From CAZSWS01 sp964610765 (GTDB lineage Bacteria; Bacteroidota; Bacteroidia; Bacteroidales; Tannerellaceae), in the NCBI GenBank assembly GCA_964610765.1, contig CAZSWS010000104.1, positions 1-6,829 of the forward strand: a DNA stretch of 6,829 nt, in the 5' to 3' direction. Made by a program: the position numbers and the translations under genes. The stretch's first letter is position 1. The number at the start of each line of letters is the position of its first letter. This document shows, piece after piece, positions 1 to 6,267 of this stretch. The notes beneath the pieces are model-generated. The model was not told the origin of the DNA, searched no databases, and worked only from the letters and a program-made list of their open reading frames with translations.

Positions 1-29
1 TTTTTTTTCAATAACTGTTGTTTCTCCAT
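1..29 (-). CDS. Possible start of a divergent gene (partial, 5' end only)
   Basis: On the minus strand an ATG at 29-27 opens a frame that runs off the window edge without a stop, reading MEKQQLLKK plus an incomplete codon. The short, charged, helix-prone start resembles the N-termini of many small cytoplasmic proteins, including TetR-type repressors, which are often encoded divergently from RND pump operons. With only about ten codons visible, the family cannot be assigned. The 208-nt spacing to the tolC-type gene is a sensible size for a shared divergent control region. Alternatively these bases are non-coding, for example the T tract after an upstream gene. The assignment rests on context and is weak. 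Confidence 0.3.
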
Positions 30-96
30 GGTAGGTGTGTTGTTTGGGTATACGCTGAGAGTAAATATACGATATTTTTAGTACCTGATGCAGCGC

Positions 97-131
97 ATTA
101 TGTTATTCACTACATAAAAGAATTATGTTAT
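97..131. repeat. 10-bp direct repeat ATTATGTTAT, two copies
   Basis: ATTATGTTAT occurs at 97-106 and again at 122-131, 25 bp apart start to start. Between them, ACATAA at 112-117 is the reverse complement of the TTATGT core (98-103 and 123-128), so the core appears in both orientations. A further TTATGTT lies at 181-187 over the -7 promoter element. The repeat sits upstream of the promoter where an activator could bind, but AT-rich DNA yields such repeats by chance and no regulator can be named. Confidence 0.35.
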
Positions 132-143
132 GTCTTCATAGTT

Positions 144-158
144 ATTTCCTATGGAAAT
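144..158. promoter_or_regulatory. Perfect 15-bp palindrome ATTTCC-TAT-GGAAAT at the -33 element
   Basis: ATTTCC (144-149) and GGAAAT (153-158) form a perfect inverted repeat around a 3-nt centre. Its last base is the first base of the proposed -33 TTTG box (158-161), so a dimeric protein bound here would touch the promoter. The half-site is the same hexamer family (GGAAAY) that recurs at 169, 195 and 211. As an RNA hairpin it would be too short and would lie upstream of transcription, so a DNA operator is the better reading. The binding protein is unknown. Confidence 0.45.
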
Positions 159-216
159 TTGTTCTAAAGGAAACGCATGTTTATGTTTGCGTAAGTTTCC
201 CGTGATAATAGTTTCC
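153..216. promoter_or_regulatory. Candidate operator: four GGAAAY/GTTTCC hexamers in nested dyad symmetry
   Basis: GGAAAT (153-158) and GGAAAC (169-174) on the left are mirrored by GTTTCC (195-200) and GTTTCC (211-216) on the right. Both pairs are centred on 184.5, inside the -7 box, and start-to-start spacing within each side is exactly 16 bp. The bases between the hexamers are mostly not symmetric, so it is the hexamers that are patterned. This would suit two dimers, or a tetramer, covering the promoter from the -33 box into the leader, which is a geometry expected of repression. A second imperfect symmetry, ACGCA (173-177) with TGCGT (188-192), overlaps it. The layout is seen directly; regulator binding is inferred. 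Confidence 0.5.
158..189 (+). promoter_or_regulatory. Bacteroidetes-type promoter of the efflux operon
   Basis: TTTG at 158-161 is followed, after a 20-nt spacer, by TATGTTTG at 182-189. This matches the established Bacteroides sigma-factor consensus of a -33 TTTG and a -7 TAnnTTTG, with no mismatch in the defined bases. It predicts transcription starting roughly at 194-198 and a leader of about 40 nt before the ATG at 238. No Shine-Dalgarno sequence precedes that ATG, which is usual in this phylum. No other comparable promoter was found in the short gaps between the downstream genes, so this one probably drives the whole operon. Confidence 0.7.
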
Positions 217-237
217 ATAAGAATGTAAAATAATGGT

Positions 238-1566
238 ATGAATATGAATAGTGAGAAGATGAAAAGAGTTGGTCAAATGATGCTTTTAGCATTTCTTATT
301 GCACAAGGATTGAGTGCGCAAAAAGAGAGGTATCTATCTGTGAAAGAAGCTGTAGATATGGCTGTCAAACATAATAGTAATATAAAGATTGTCGAGCTGG
401 ACCGAAAAGTATCTCATGCTCAATTTAGACAAACAGATGCAATATTTTTACCCCAGATAGAATTAGGTTATACGGCATTGAGTACAAACAATCCCCTAAA
501 TGCTTTCGGTTTTTTACTTCAACAACAATCGGTAACTGCAGCAGACTTTGACCCAAACAAGTTAAACAACCCTGGTAGTTCACATGATTTTTCGGCTAAA
601 GTTGAAGCCCGCCTTCCTCTACTCAATGTTGATATGATTTTCGCTCGTAAAGGAGCTAAAGCACAAGAGAAAATTCATCAGCATAAAGTGCAGCGAACAA
701 AAGAATATATAGAGTTTGAGGTTAAAAAAGCATATTCGCAATTGCAGTTCTCTTATGAAGCAAAAAATATTTTGCATGAGTCTTTACAAGATGTGAAAGA
801 AATATACCAGTCGGTCAGTAATTTTCATGAGCAAGGGCTGATTCAGAAGTCTGATGTACTGAATGCACAGGTGCAAGTGAATACGATTGAAAGCGCACTA
901 GCCAAAGCTGAAAGTAATATTTACAATGCTTCGGATGGGCTTCAACTGATGATGGGAGATTCTTTAAACGCAAGTCAGGTATTTGGAGTTGATCCGTTAG
1001 TCCAAAATCACACGATTTCAAATAATACGCATATTTCGCATGGACGTTCAGATTTTATGGCATTGGGGCAAGCTATAAACGCTACAAATATGATGGTAAA
1101 GTCTTCTAAAATGACTTTTTTACCTCGACTCAATGCCTTTGGAACGTACCAGCTGAATGACAATAAGCCTTTGAAATTCCGTGGAGATTCATATTTGGTA
1201 GGTGTTCAACTAAGCTGGACCGTGTTTTCAGGAAATAAAAACAGAAGCCAGATAAAGTCTTATCAGTATCAAAAAGAAAAAATGCAAGAAGAATATGACT
1301 TCCAGCTGAAACAAGGACAGGTAGAAATGGATAAGACCTATCGTGAACTGAAAGACTTACAGGTAGAAATAAATAAACAACAGGCAAGTGTTGAACAAGC
1401 AGAAGAGGCTTTGCGCATAATGGACAACCGACACCGGGAAGGACTGGTTAATACAACCGATTTATTAATGTCTCAGGCACAACATGCACAGCAGAAGCTG
1501 CAATTGGTACAGGCGGTCATGTCTTTCAATATCACACAAGCGTATTTGGAATTTTTAGCAAAATAA
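238..1566 (+). CDS. TolC-family outer-membrane efflux protein
   Basis: This is the outer-membrane channel of a tripartite RND pump, expected to form a trimeric barrel and periplasmic tunnel that passes substrate out of the cell. At 442 residues it has the usual family length. A Sec signal peptide is visible: K9-R10, a hydrophobic stretch to about residue 22, then LSA at 25-27 with likely cleavage before Q28. The internal duplication typical of the OEP fold is clear: FLPQIELGY (70-78) matches FLPRLNAFGTY (294-304), and GLIQKSDVL (200-208) matches GLVNTTDLL (402-410), each followed by a long Gln/Ala/Glu-rich helix. The ATG at 238 is the first in frame. M8 (259) would give a tidier signal peptide and is a real alternative start, because neither has a convincing ribosome site. 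It is the first gene of the operon; the adaptor follows after 17 nt. Substrate is not indicated by this subunit. Confidence 0.93.
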   Translation: MNMNSEKMKRVGQMMLLAFLIAQGLSAQKERYLSVKEAVDMAVKHNSNIKIVELDRKVSHAQFRQTDAIFLPQIELGYTALSTNNPLNAFGFLLQQQSVTAADFDPNKLNNPGSSHDFSAKVEARLPLLNVDMIFARKGAKAQEKIHQHKVQRTKEYIEFEVKKAYSQLQFSYEAKNILHESLQDVKEIYQSVSNFHEQGLIQKSDVLNAQVQVNTIESALAKAESNIYNASDGLQLMMGDSLNASQVFGVDPLVQNHTISNNTHISHGRSDFMALGQAINATNMMVKSSKMTFLPRLNAFGTYQLNDNKPLKFRGDSYLVGVQLSWTVFSGNKNRSQIKSYQYQKEKMQEEYDFQLKQGQVEMDKTYRELKDLQVEINKQQASVEQAEEALRIMDNRHREGLVNTTDLLMSQAQHAQQKLQLVQAVMSFNITQAYLEFLAK

Positions 1567-1583
1567 TAAAATAATATAAAGCA

Positions 1584-2663
1584 ATGAAAATAGGTAAAGT
1601 AACAATCATAGGAGTAGTGGCTGCAATCATGTTGCAAGCATGTTCATCAGCTTCTGACCAGCGTGCGTCAGAGCAAGCAGTACAAGTAGAGGTTTATGCT
1701 CCTTCAGAGAATAGTAGTGAAGGCTTTTTCCTTAGTGGCGAGATTACGGCTAAACAAACTGCAAGCATTAGTACGCGTATGATGGGTTATATTCAAAAAA
1801 TCCATGTAAAACCCGGAGACAAGGTTGCTTCAGGTCAACTGTTGGTATCTATCAGCAATGAAGATTTGATGGCGAAAAAGGCACAAATACAAGCCATGAT
1901 ACGAGAGGCAGAGGCTGCTGCAAAAAACGCACAAAAAGACTATGAGCGTTTCCAGGTATTACATCGTCAAAACAGTGTTTCAGATAAAGAGCTGGAGAAT
2001 GTATCCTTACAAAACACGTCCATGCAGTCAAAGGTCGAGATGGCTAATCAACAATTGGTCGAGATCAATGCAATGCTCTCTTATGCTAATATTCGCGCAC
2101 CCTTCGCAGGTGTGGTGACTCAGAAAATGGCTGATGAAGGTAGTATGGCTAATCCGGGAATGCCTTTGTTGATGGTGGAGCAAAATGGAGACCTCCAAGT
2201 TGTTTCATCCGTTCCTGAAGATTATATCTCGTATGTGAAAGTAGGTGATATTGCTCAGGTTGAGTTGAAATCGCTCGGAAAAACTATTGAAGGAAAAGTT
2301 TCTGAGCTCAGCCCATCCGCTTATAGAGCAGGCGGTCAGTATGCCATGAAGTTGGCTATTGATGTTGCTGGAAATGAGAATATTCATGCAGGTATGTACG
2401 TAAATATTCACATGCCACATATAGATGTGAAAAGTAATACTCAGGCAGTTATGCTCGATCAATCTTCGATTGTATATAGAGATCAATTGACGGGTGTTTA
2501 CGTTGTTAATGAGCAAGATGAGGCTATTTTACGTTGGGTACGTTTAGGAAAATCAATAGCTGACAAAGTTGAGGTGTTGTCCGGATTGCGACCAGACGAG
2601 CGTGTGGTGTTGAGAGCAGATGGTAAGATGTATAATGGAGTGAAAGTTTCAGTCACTCCCTAA
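1584..2663 (+). CDS. RND efflux periplasmic adaptor (membrane fusion) lipoprotein
   Basis: This protein bridges the RND permease and the TolC-type channel in the periplasm. It starts with a lipoprotein signal: a hydrophobic stretch ending in lipobox LQAC with lipidated Cys20, so it should be anchored in the inner membrane. Domains in order are the first half of the barrel-sandwich (lipoyl-like) domain at about 60-90, with the hallmark GYIQKIHVKPGDKV at 68-81; an alpha-helical coiled-coil hairpin at about 92-160, rich in Ala, Gln, Glu and Lys; the second lipoyl half with IRAPFAGVV at 170-178; a beta-barrel at about 203-275; and a membrane-proximal domain to the end, including the conserved LSGLRPDERVV at 332-342. 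The 359 residues are typical. No His- or Met-rich metal-binding extension like those of CusB-type adaptors is present, so this subunit gives no positive sign of metal export. The permease begins 5 nt after the stop, implying coupled translation. Confidence 0.93.
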   Translation: MKIGKVTIIGVVAAIMLQACSSASDQRASEQAVQVEVYAPSENSSEGFFLSGEITAKQTASISTRMMGYIQKIHVKPGDKVASGQLLVSISNEDLMAKKAQIQAMIREAEAAAKNAQKDYERFQVLHRQNSVSDKELENVSLQNTSMQSKVEMANQQLVEINAMLSYANIRAPFAGVVTQKMADEGSMANPGMPLLMVEQNGDLQVVSSVPEDYISYVKVGDIAQVELKSLGKTIEGKVSELSPSAYRAGGQYAMKLAIDVAGNENIHAGMYVNIHMPHIDVKSNTQAVMLDQSSIVYRDQLTGVYVVNEQDEAILRWVRLGKSIADKVEVLSGLRPDERVVLRADGKMYNGVKVSVTP

Positions 2664-2668
2664 AAAAG

Positions 2669-5600
2669 ATGAGTATGCAAAACGGAATATCAGGAAAAAT
2701 AGCCAAAGGGTTTATTACATCCAAACTGAGCATATTGCTCATGGTAGCTTTTAGTATTCTAGGGATAGTGAGTATTTACTTTATACCCCGTGAAGAAGAG
2801 CCTCAGATAGAAGTTCCGATGGCCGATGTAATGATAGGTTATCCGGGAGCTTTGCCGGAAGAAGTAGAATCGACGGTTGTACAACCGGTTGAGAAAATCA
2901 TATCTAACATCAAAGGAGTTGAGAATATCTATTCGACTTCAATGAATGGAATGGCGATGCTTACCGTTCAGTTTTTTGTCGGAGAAGATGTAGAGAGATC
3001 CATCGTGAAGTTATACAACGAGTTGATGAAAAACATGGATCAGATGCCCCAAGGAGCTACTATGCCTTTAGTGAAAACCAGAGCTATTGATGACGTACCG
3101 GCTCTAGCCTTCACCCTGTGGAGTGATAAAGTGGGTGACTATCAGTTGCGGCAAGTGGCTGAAGTTGTGGGTAGTGAAATAAAGAAAGTGCCGGATGTAG
3201 CGCAAGTAAACATCATTGGGGGGCAAAGTCGTCAGTTGAAAGTAGTATTGGACAAGGATAAAATGGCCGGTAATAAAGTAGATTTTAATTCACTTTCACA
3301 GGCTTTACAAGCCAATAATACGCAAATGGAAAGCGGGCAGATAGTTCGTGGCGATATGGTCTATTCGGTTCAGACAGGTAAGTTCTTTTCAAATGCAGAA
3401 GAGGTGCGCAACCTGATTGTAGCTTCTCATGATAACCAACCGGTCTATTTATATCAGATTGCTGAAATAGAAGATGGTCCGGAAACTCCCCAACGCTATG
3501 TATCATTTGGTTATGGCTCAGCTATGCTTGATAAAAAGACCGCTATGCCTGATGACTATTCGGCCGTAACTATATCTATTGCCAAGAAGCAAGGAACAGA
3601 TGCAATGGCATTAGGTGATGTGGTGATTGACAAAGTGGAGCATCTGAAAAAAGAGCTTATTACTGATGATATACAAGTTGAAGTGACGCGCAATTATGGT
3701 GAAACGGCCTCTCAAAAAGTATCTGAACTGTTGTTACACCTGATTATAGCTATTATTGCCGTTACCGGTATTGTTGTAATAGCTATGGGATGGAGAGGAG
3801 GATTGGTCGTATTCTTGTCTGTGCCGGTTACTTTTGCACTTACATTATTTGCTTATTACTTTTTGGGTTACACACTCAATCGTATCACGCTATTTGCTTT
3901 GGTATTTGTGACAGGTATTGTGGTTGACGACTCCATTGTGATTGCCGAAAATATGTATAGGCATTTCAAGATGAAGAATCTTCCTCCGCTTCAAGCAGCT
4001 ATTTTTGCTATAAACGAAGTAGGCAATCCTACCATATTAGCCACATTCACGGTGATAGCCGCTGTGTTGCCGATGGCTTTTGTGTCCGGAATGATGGGAC
4101 CTTATATGAGTCCTATGCCGATTGGGGCTTCCATAGCTATGATATTCTCTTTATTGATTGCCTTGACGTTGACTCCTTATTTTGGTTACCTGTTTTTAAG
4201 GAAAACGGGTAAAAAAGGGGGAAAGGACGGAACAACTGTCGAAGAATTGCATCAGACTAAAACATATAAACTGTATAATAAGGTTTTGACGCCTCTTTTA
4301 GAAAGTCGTAAAAAACGCTGGATATTTATGATTGCTCTGACGGTTGTGCTGTTAAGCTCATTTGTGCTGTTCTATACCAAGTCGGTACCGGTGAAGATGT
4401 TACCCTTTGACAATAAAAATGAATTCCAGGTGGTGATTGATATGCCCGAGGGCACGACGTTGGAGCGTACGGCAGCTGTAACAAAAGAACTGGCTTCTTA
4501 TATAAGTAAGAATGATAAGGTCACAAACTATCAGGCGTATGTTGGAACTTCAGCACCTATCAGCTTTAATGGNNNNNNNNNNNNNNNNNNNNNNNNNNNN
4601 NNNNNNNNNNNNNNNNNNNNNNNNNNNNNNNNNNNNNNNNNNNNNNNNNNNNNNNNNNNNNNNNNNNNNNNNCAAATAGCTGTTGCACAAGAGGTGAAAG
4701 ATATTTTGCAAACGACCGATAATGTGGCCGATGTGGATTGGTCAGTCGAAGCAGATCAGGTTGAATATCGTTTTGAGGTGAACAAAGACAAGGCAATGAA
4801 AATGGGTATACCATCGGGACAGATTGTTCAACAGATGTATGCCGCCTTGTCCGGGATGCAAGTTGGCGTATTGCATCAGCCGGCTAATGTTAACCAGGTA
4901 GGAATCGTGTTGCAGCTTCCCGAAAAAGAAAAAACGATTGAAGATATATTGAGCATGCAGGTGATAAACCAGCAAGGAATGTCTTTTCCCATAGGAGATT
5001 TGGTAGAAGTGCAAGAAGCAATAAAAGCTAAAAGCATTTCACGGAAAAATCAAAAACGTGTAGTTTTTATTTTAACTGAAGTAGCCGGTAGTCTGGAAAG
5101 CCCGATTTATCCAATTACAGATGTATCTAAGCGTTTGAGCGAAGTACAACTACCCAAAGGATATGTGCTGAATGAAGAATATACGAGTCAACCGGCTCAT
5201 GAAGACCAGTTTTCATTGAAGTGGGATGGAGAGTGGCAGATAACTTATGAAGTGTTTAGAGACTTAGGTATTGCCTTCTTGTTTGTTCTTATTATCATTT
5301 ATGTGTTGATTGTAGCTTGGTTCCAGAATTTTGTTACCCCTTTTGTTCAGCTGGCTGCCATACCACTATCTTTAATTGGTATTATTGTTGGACACTGGAT
5401 TATGGGTGCCTATTTCAGTGCTCCTTCGATGATTGGATTTATAGCACTGGCAGGTATTATGGTTCGAAATTCGATTTTATTAATTGACTTTATTGATATA
5501 CGACTAAGAGATGGAGAAACGTTAAAACAAGCCATCATCGAGGCAGGAGCTGTACGTACTACTCCGATTGCCTTGACTGCCGGAGGAGTTGTTTTGGCTG

Positions 5601-5737
5601 CCATTGTAATCTTATTTGACCCTATTTTTCAAGGGCTGGCTATCTCACTGATGGGAGGTACTATTACATCAACCGTATTGACATTGATTGTTGTTCCCTT
5701 GCTGTATTTTAAAATGTTGAAAAAGAAAGTAAAATGA
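2669..5737 (+). CDS. RND-family efflux permease (AcrB-like), interrupted by an assembly gap
   Basis: This is the proton-driven inner-membrane pump of the tripartite complex. It has the RND layout: TM1 at about 21-39, then REEEPQI at 41-47; a large periplasmic loop to about 350; TM2-TM6 between about 354 and 508; TM7 near 551-571; a second periplasmic loop; and TM8-TM12 to the C-terminus. TM4 carries the proton-relay pair in GIVVDDSIV (D420, D421). In TM10 the usual relay lysine is replaced by arginine, in GIMVRNSILL (R933, numbered through the gap). The frame reads in phase across 100 N at 4573-4672, giving a nominal 1022 residues. Related proteins as I recall them have roughly 75-80 residues there, so the true length is probably near 1065. 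The lost piece is in the second periplasmic loop that helps form the substrate path, so drug versus metal specificity cannot be judged. M3 (2675) is an alternative start. Confidence 0.92.
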   Translation: MSMQNGISGKIAKGFITSKLSILLMVAFSILGIVSIYFIPREEEPQIEVPMADVMIGYPGALPEEVESTVVQPVEKIISNIKGVENIYSTSMNGMAMLTVQFFVGEDVERSIVKLYNELMKNMDQMPQGATMPLVKTRAIDDVPALAFTLWSDKVGDYQLRQVAEVVGSEIKKVPDVAQVNIIGGQSRQLKVVLDKDKMAGNKVDFNSLSQALQANNTQMESGQIVRGDMVYSVQTGKFFSNAEEVRNLIVASHDNQPVYLYQIAEIEDGPETPQRYVSFGYGSAMLDKKTAMPDDYSAVTISIAKKQGTDAMALGDVVIDKVEHLKKELITDDIQVEVTRNYGETASQKVSELLLHLIIAIIAVTGIVVIAMGWRGGLVVFLSVPVTFALTLFAYYFLGYTLNRITLFALVFVTGIVVDDSIVIAENMYRHFKMKNLPPLQAAIFAINEVGNPTILATFTVIAAVLPMAFVSGMMGPYMSPMPIGASIAMIFSLLIALTLTPYFGYLFLRKTGKKGGKDGTTVEELHQTKTYKLYNKVLTPLLESRKKRWIFMIALTVVLLSSFVLFYTKSVPVKMLPFDNKNEFQVVIDMPEGTTLERTAAVTKELASYISKNDKVTNYQAYVGTSAPISFNXXXXXXXXXXXXXXXXXXXXXXXXXXXXXXXXXXQIAVAQEVKDILQTTDNVADVDWSVEADQVEYRFEVNKDKAMKMGIPSGQIVQQMYAALSGMQVGVLHQPANVNQVGIVLQLPEKEKTIEDILSMQVINQQGMSFPIGDLVEVQEAIKAKSISRKNQKRVVFILTEVAGSLESPIYPITDVSKRLSEVQLPKGYVLNEEYTSQPAHEDQFSLKWDGEWQITYEVFRDLGIAFLFVLIIIYVLIVAWFQNFVTPFVQLAAIPLSLIGIIVGHWIMGAYFSAPSMIGFIALAGIMVRNSILLIDFIDIRLRDGETLKQAIIEAGAVRTTPIALTAGGVVLAAIVILFDPIFQGLAISLMGGTITSTVLTLIVVPLLYFKMLKKKVK
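4573..4672. other. Assembly gap, 100 N, inside the RND permease gene
   Basis: A run of exactly 100 N is the usual placeholder for a scaffold gap of unknown size, so its length should not be taken literally. It begins after ISFNG (codon 635, third base unknown) and resumes in frame at QIAVAQ (nominal codon 669). Both flanks look like the same second periplasmic loop, so the gene is probably intact in the organism. An intact frame needs a missing length of 3n+1 bases; about 235 would match the related proteins I recall. Confidence 0.97.
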
Positions 5738-5743
5738 TGAGCT

Positions 5744-6058
5744 ATGAAACTATTAGTTGTTTTAAGTATTAAAGAATATGAGCAGCAAGTTGAGAAACTG
5801 CTTGATAAGGCGGGTCTTACACGCTTTAGTGTGACGGATATAACCGGGTATAAAAAGAACAAGAAAAGCCTTAGTTGGTTTGGTAATTGCTCCGGATGTG
5901 CCAAGGCAAATTCAATCATGATATTCAGTTTTATCCCTCAGCATATAGCTGAACAGGCCATTCATGAAATAAACTCTTTTAATGGAATTGAAGATGAATC
6001 TTTTCCTTTGCATGCTTTTGTTTTAGATGTAGAAACTTGCTCAAATAACAATAAATAA
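5744..6058 (+). CDS. PII-like small protein with CxxC motif, linked to RND pump
   Basis: The 104 residues fit the ferredoxin-like PII/PII-like fold: strand MKLLVVLSI (1-9), helix at about 10-24, strand FSVTDITGYK (28-37), a loop, strand NSIMIFSFIP (56-65), helix at about 66-79, and strand HAFVLDVE (90-97). The GYxK turn and closing FVLDVE resemble GlnB, but the canonical T-loop tyrosine signature is absent. In its place sits GNCSGC (47-52) with Cys49 and Cys52, and Cys99 lies near the C-terminus. PII-like proteins encoded beside RND pumps are known (for example the DUF3240 group next to heavy-metal pumps), so a trimer that senses a metal, redox state or nucleotide and controls the permease is a reasonable inference. 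It starts 6 nt after the permease stop, and its stop shares a base with the next start. Fold call is fairly firm; function is unproven. Confidence 0.75.
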   Translation: MKLLVVLSIKEYEQQVEKLLDKAGLTRFSVTDITGYKKNKKSLSWFGNCSGCAKANSIMIFSFIPQHIAEQAIHEINSFNGIEDESFPLHAFVLDVETCSNNNK

Positions 6059-6243
6059 TGAAAAAAGAACATATTATTAGGCTGGTTGCCGGATTAATGG
6101 TCTTGATAGGAGGTCTATTGGGTTACTTTGTTCATGAAGCTTGGTTTTTACTTCCCGCGTTTGTTGGGGTTAATCTTATTCAATCTTCGTTCACCAAGTT
6201 TTGCCCATTGGAATGTGTATTGGAGAAAAAAGGGGTAGATTAA
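6058..6243 (+). CDS. YgaP-type two-helix membrane protein (DUF2892)
   Basis: This 61-residue protein has two hydrophobic helices, at about 9-25 and 28-45, joined by a short turn, followed by FTKFCPLECVLEKKGV (45-60). That end matches the hallmark of the DUF2892/YgaP transmembrane family, in which FTGFCP and a short amphipathic tail ending in Gly-Val are conserved. In E. coli YgaP this domain anchors a rhodanese sulfurtransferase; here it stands alone, as is common. Two cysteines, Cys49 and Cys53, sit at the membrane edge as CPLEC; Cys49 is the conserved one and Cys53 is less expected. The TAATG overlap with the PII-like gene (one shared base) implies translational coupling and a shared role. 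A small accessory subunit of the pump, or a sulfur or redox partner, is possible; the biochemical role is unknown. Confidence 0.85.
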   Translation: MKKEHIIRLVAGLMVLIGGLLGYFVHEAWFLLPAFVGVNLIQSSFTKFCPLECVLEKKGVD

Positions 6244-6267
6244 ATTTGTGAATAAAGCAGCATTGTC

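Noticed and set aside
1..8. Run of eight T at the window start as a transcription terminator
   Set aside because: No hairpin stem is visible upstream because the window begins here, and the same bases read as lysine codons of the possible divergent gene.
62..69. Minus-strand TATATTTA as the -7 box of a divergent promoter
   Set aside because: It lacks the final G of TAnnTTTG and no TTTG lies 19-21 nt upstream on that strand; AT-rich DNA gives such matches easily.
30..237. Riboswitch or structured leader
   Set aside because: The predicted leader after the promoter is only about 40 nt and contains no conserved RNA motif or stable hairpin that I could recognise.
2205..2516. Minus-strand open frame of about 100 codons
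   Set aside because: It lies wholly inside the adaptor gene, shows no recognisable domain, and the plus-strand protein is clearly a real family member. The same holds for the minus-strand frames at 815-1021, 1130-1387, 3285-3506, 4742-5014 and 5410-5604.
1584..5737. CusBA-type copper/silver pump
   Set aside because: The adaptor has no His- or Met-rich metal-binding N-terminus, and the permease loop where methionine ligands could be checked is partly lost in the gap, so metal specificity cannot be claimed.
5629..5919. Minus-strand open frame spanning the permease/PII-like gene junction
   Set aside because: It overlaps two well-supported plus-strand genes, and its translation is low-complexity Ser/Phe/Leu with no family resemblance.
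5744..6058. Classical GlnB/GlnK nitrogen regulator
   Set aside because: The T-loop tyrosine signature and the usual ammonium-transporter or glutamine-synthetase context are missing; only the overall fold pattern agrees.
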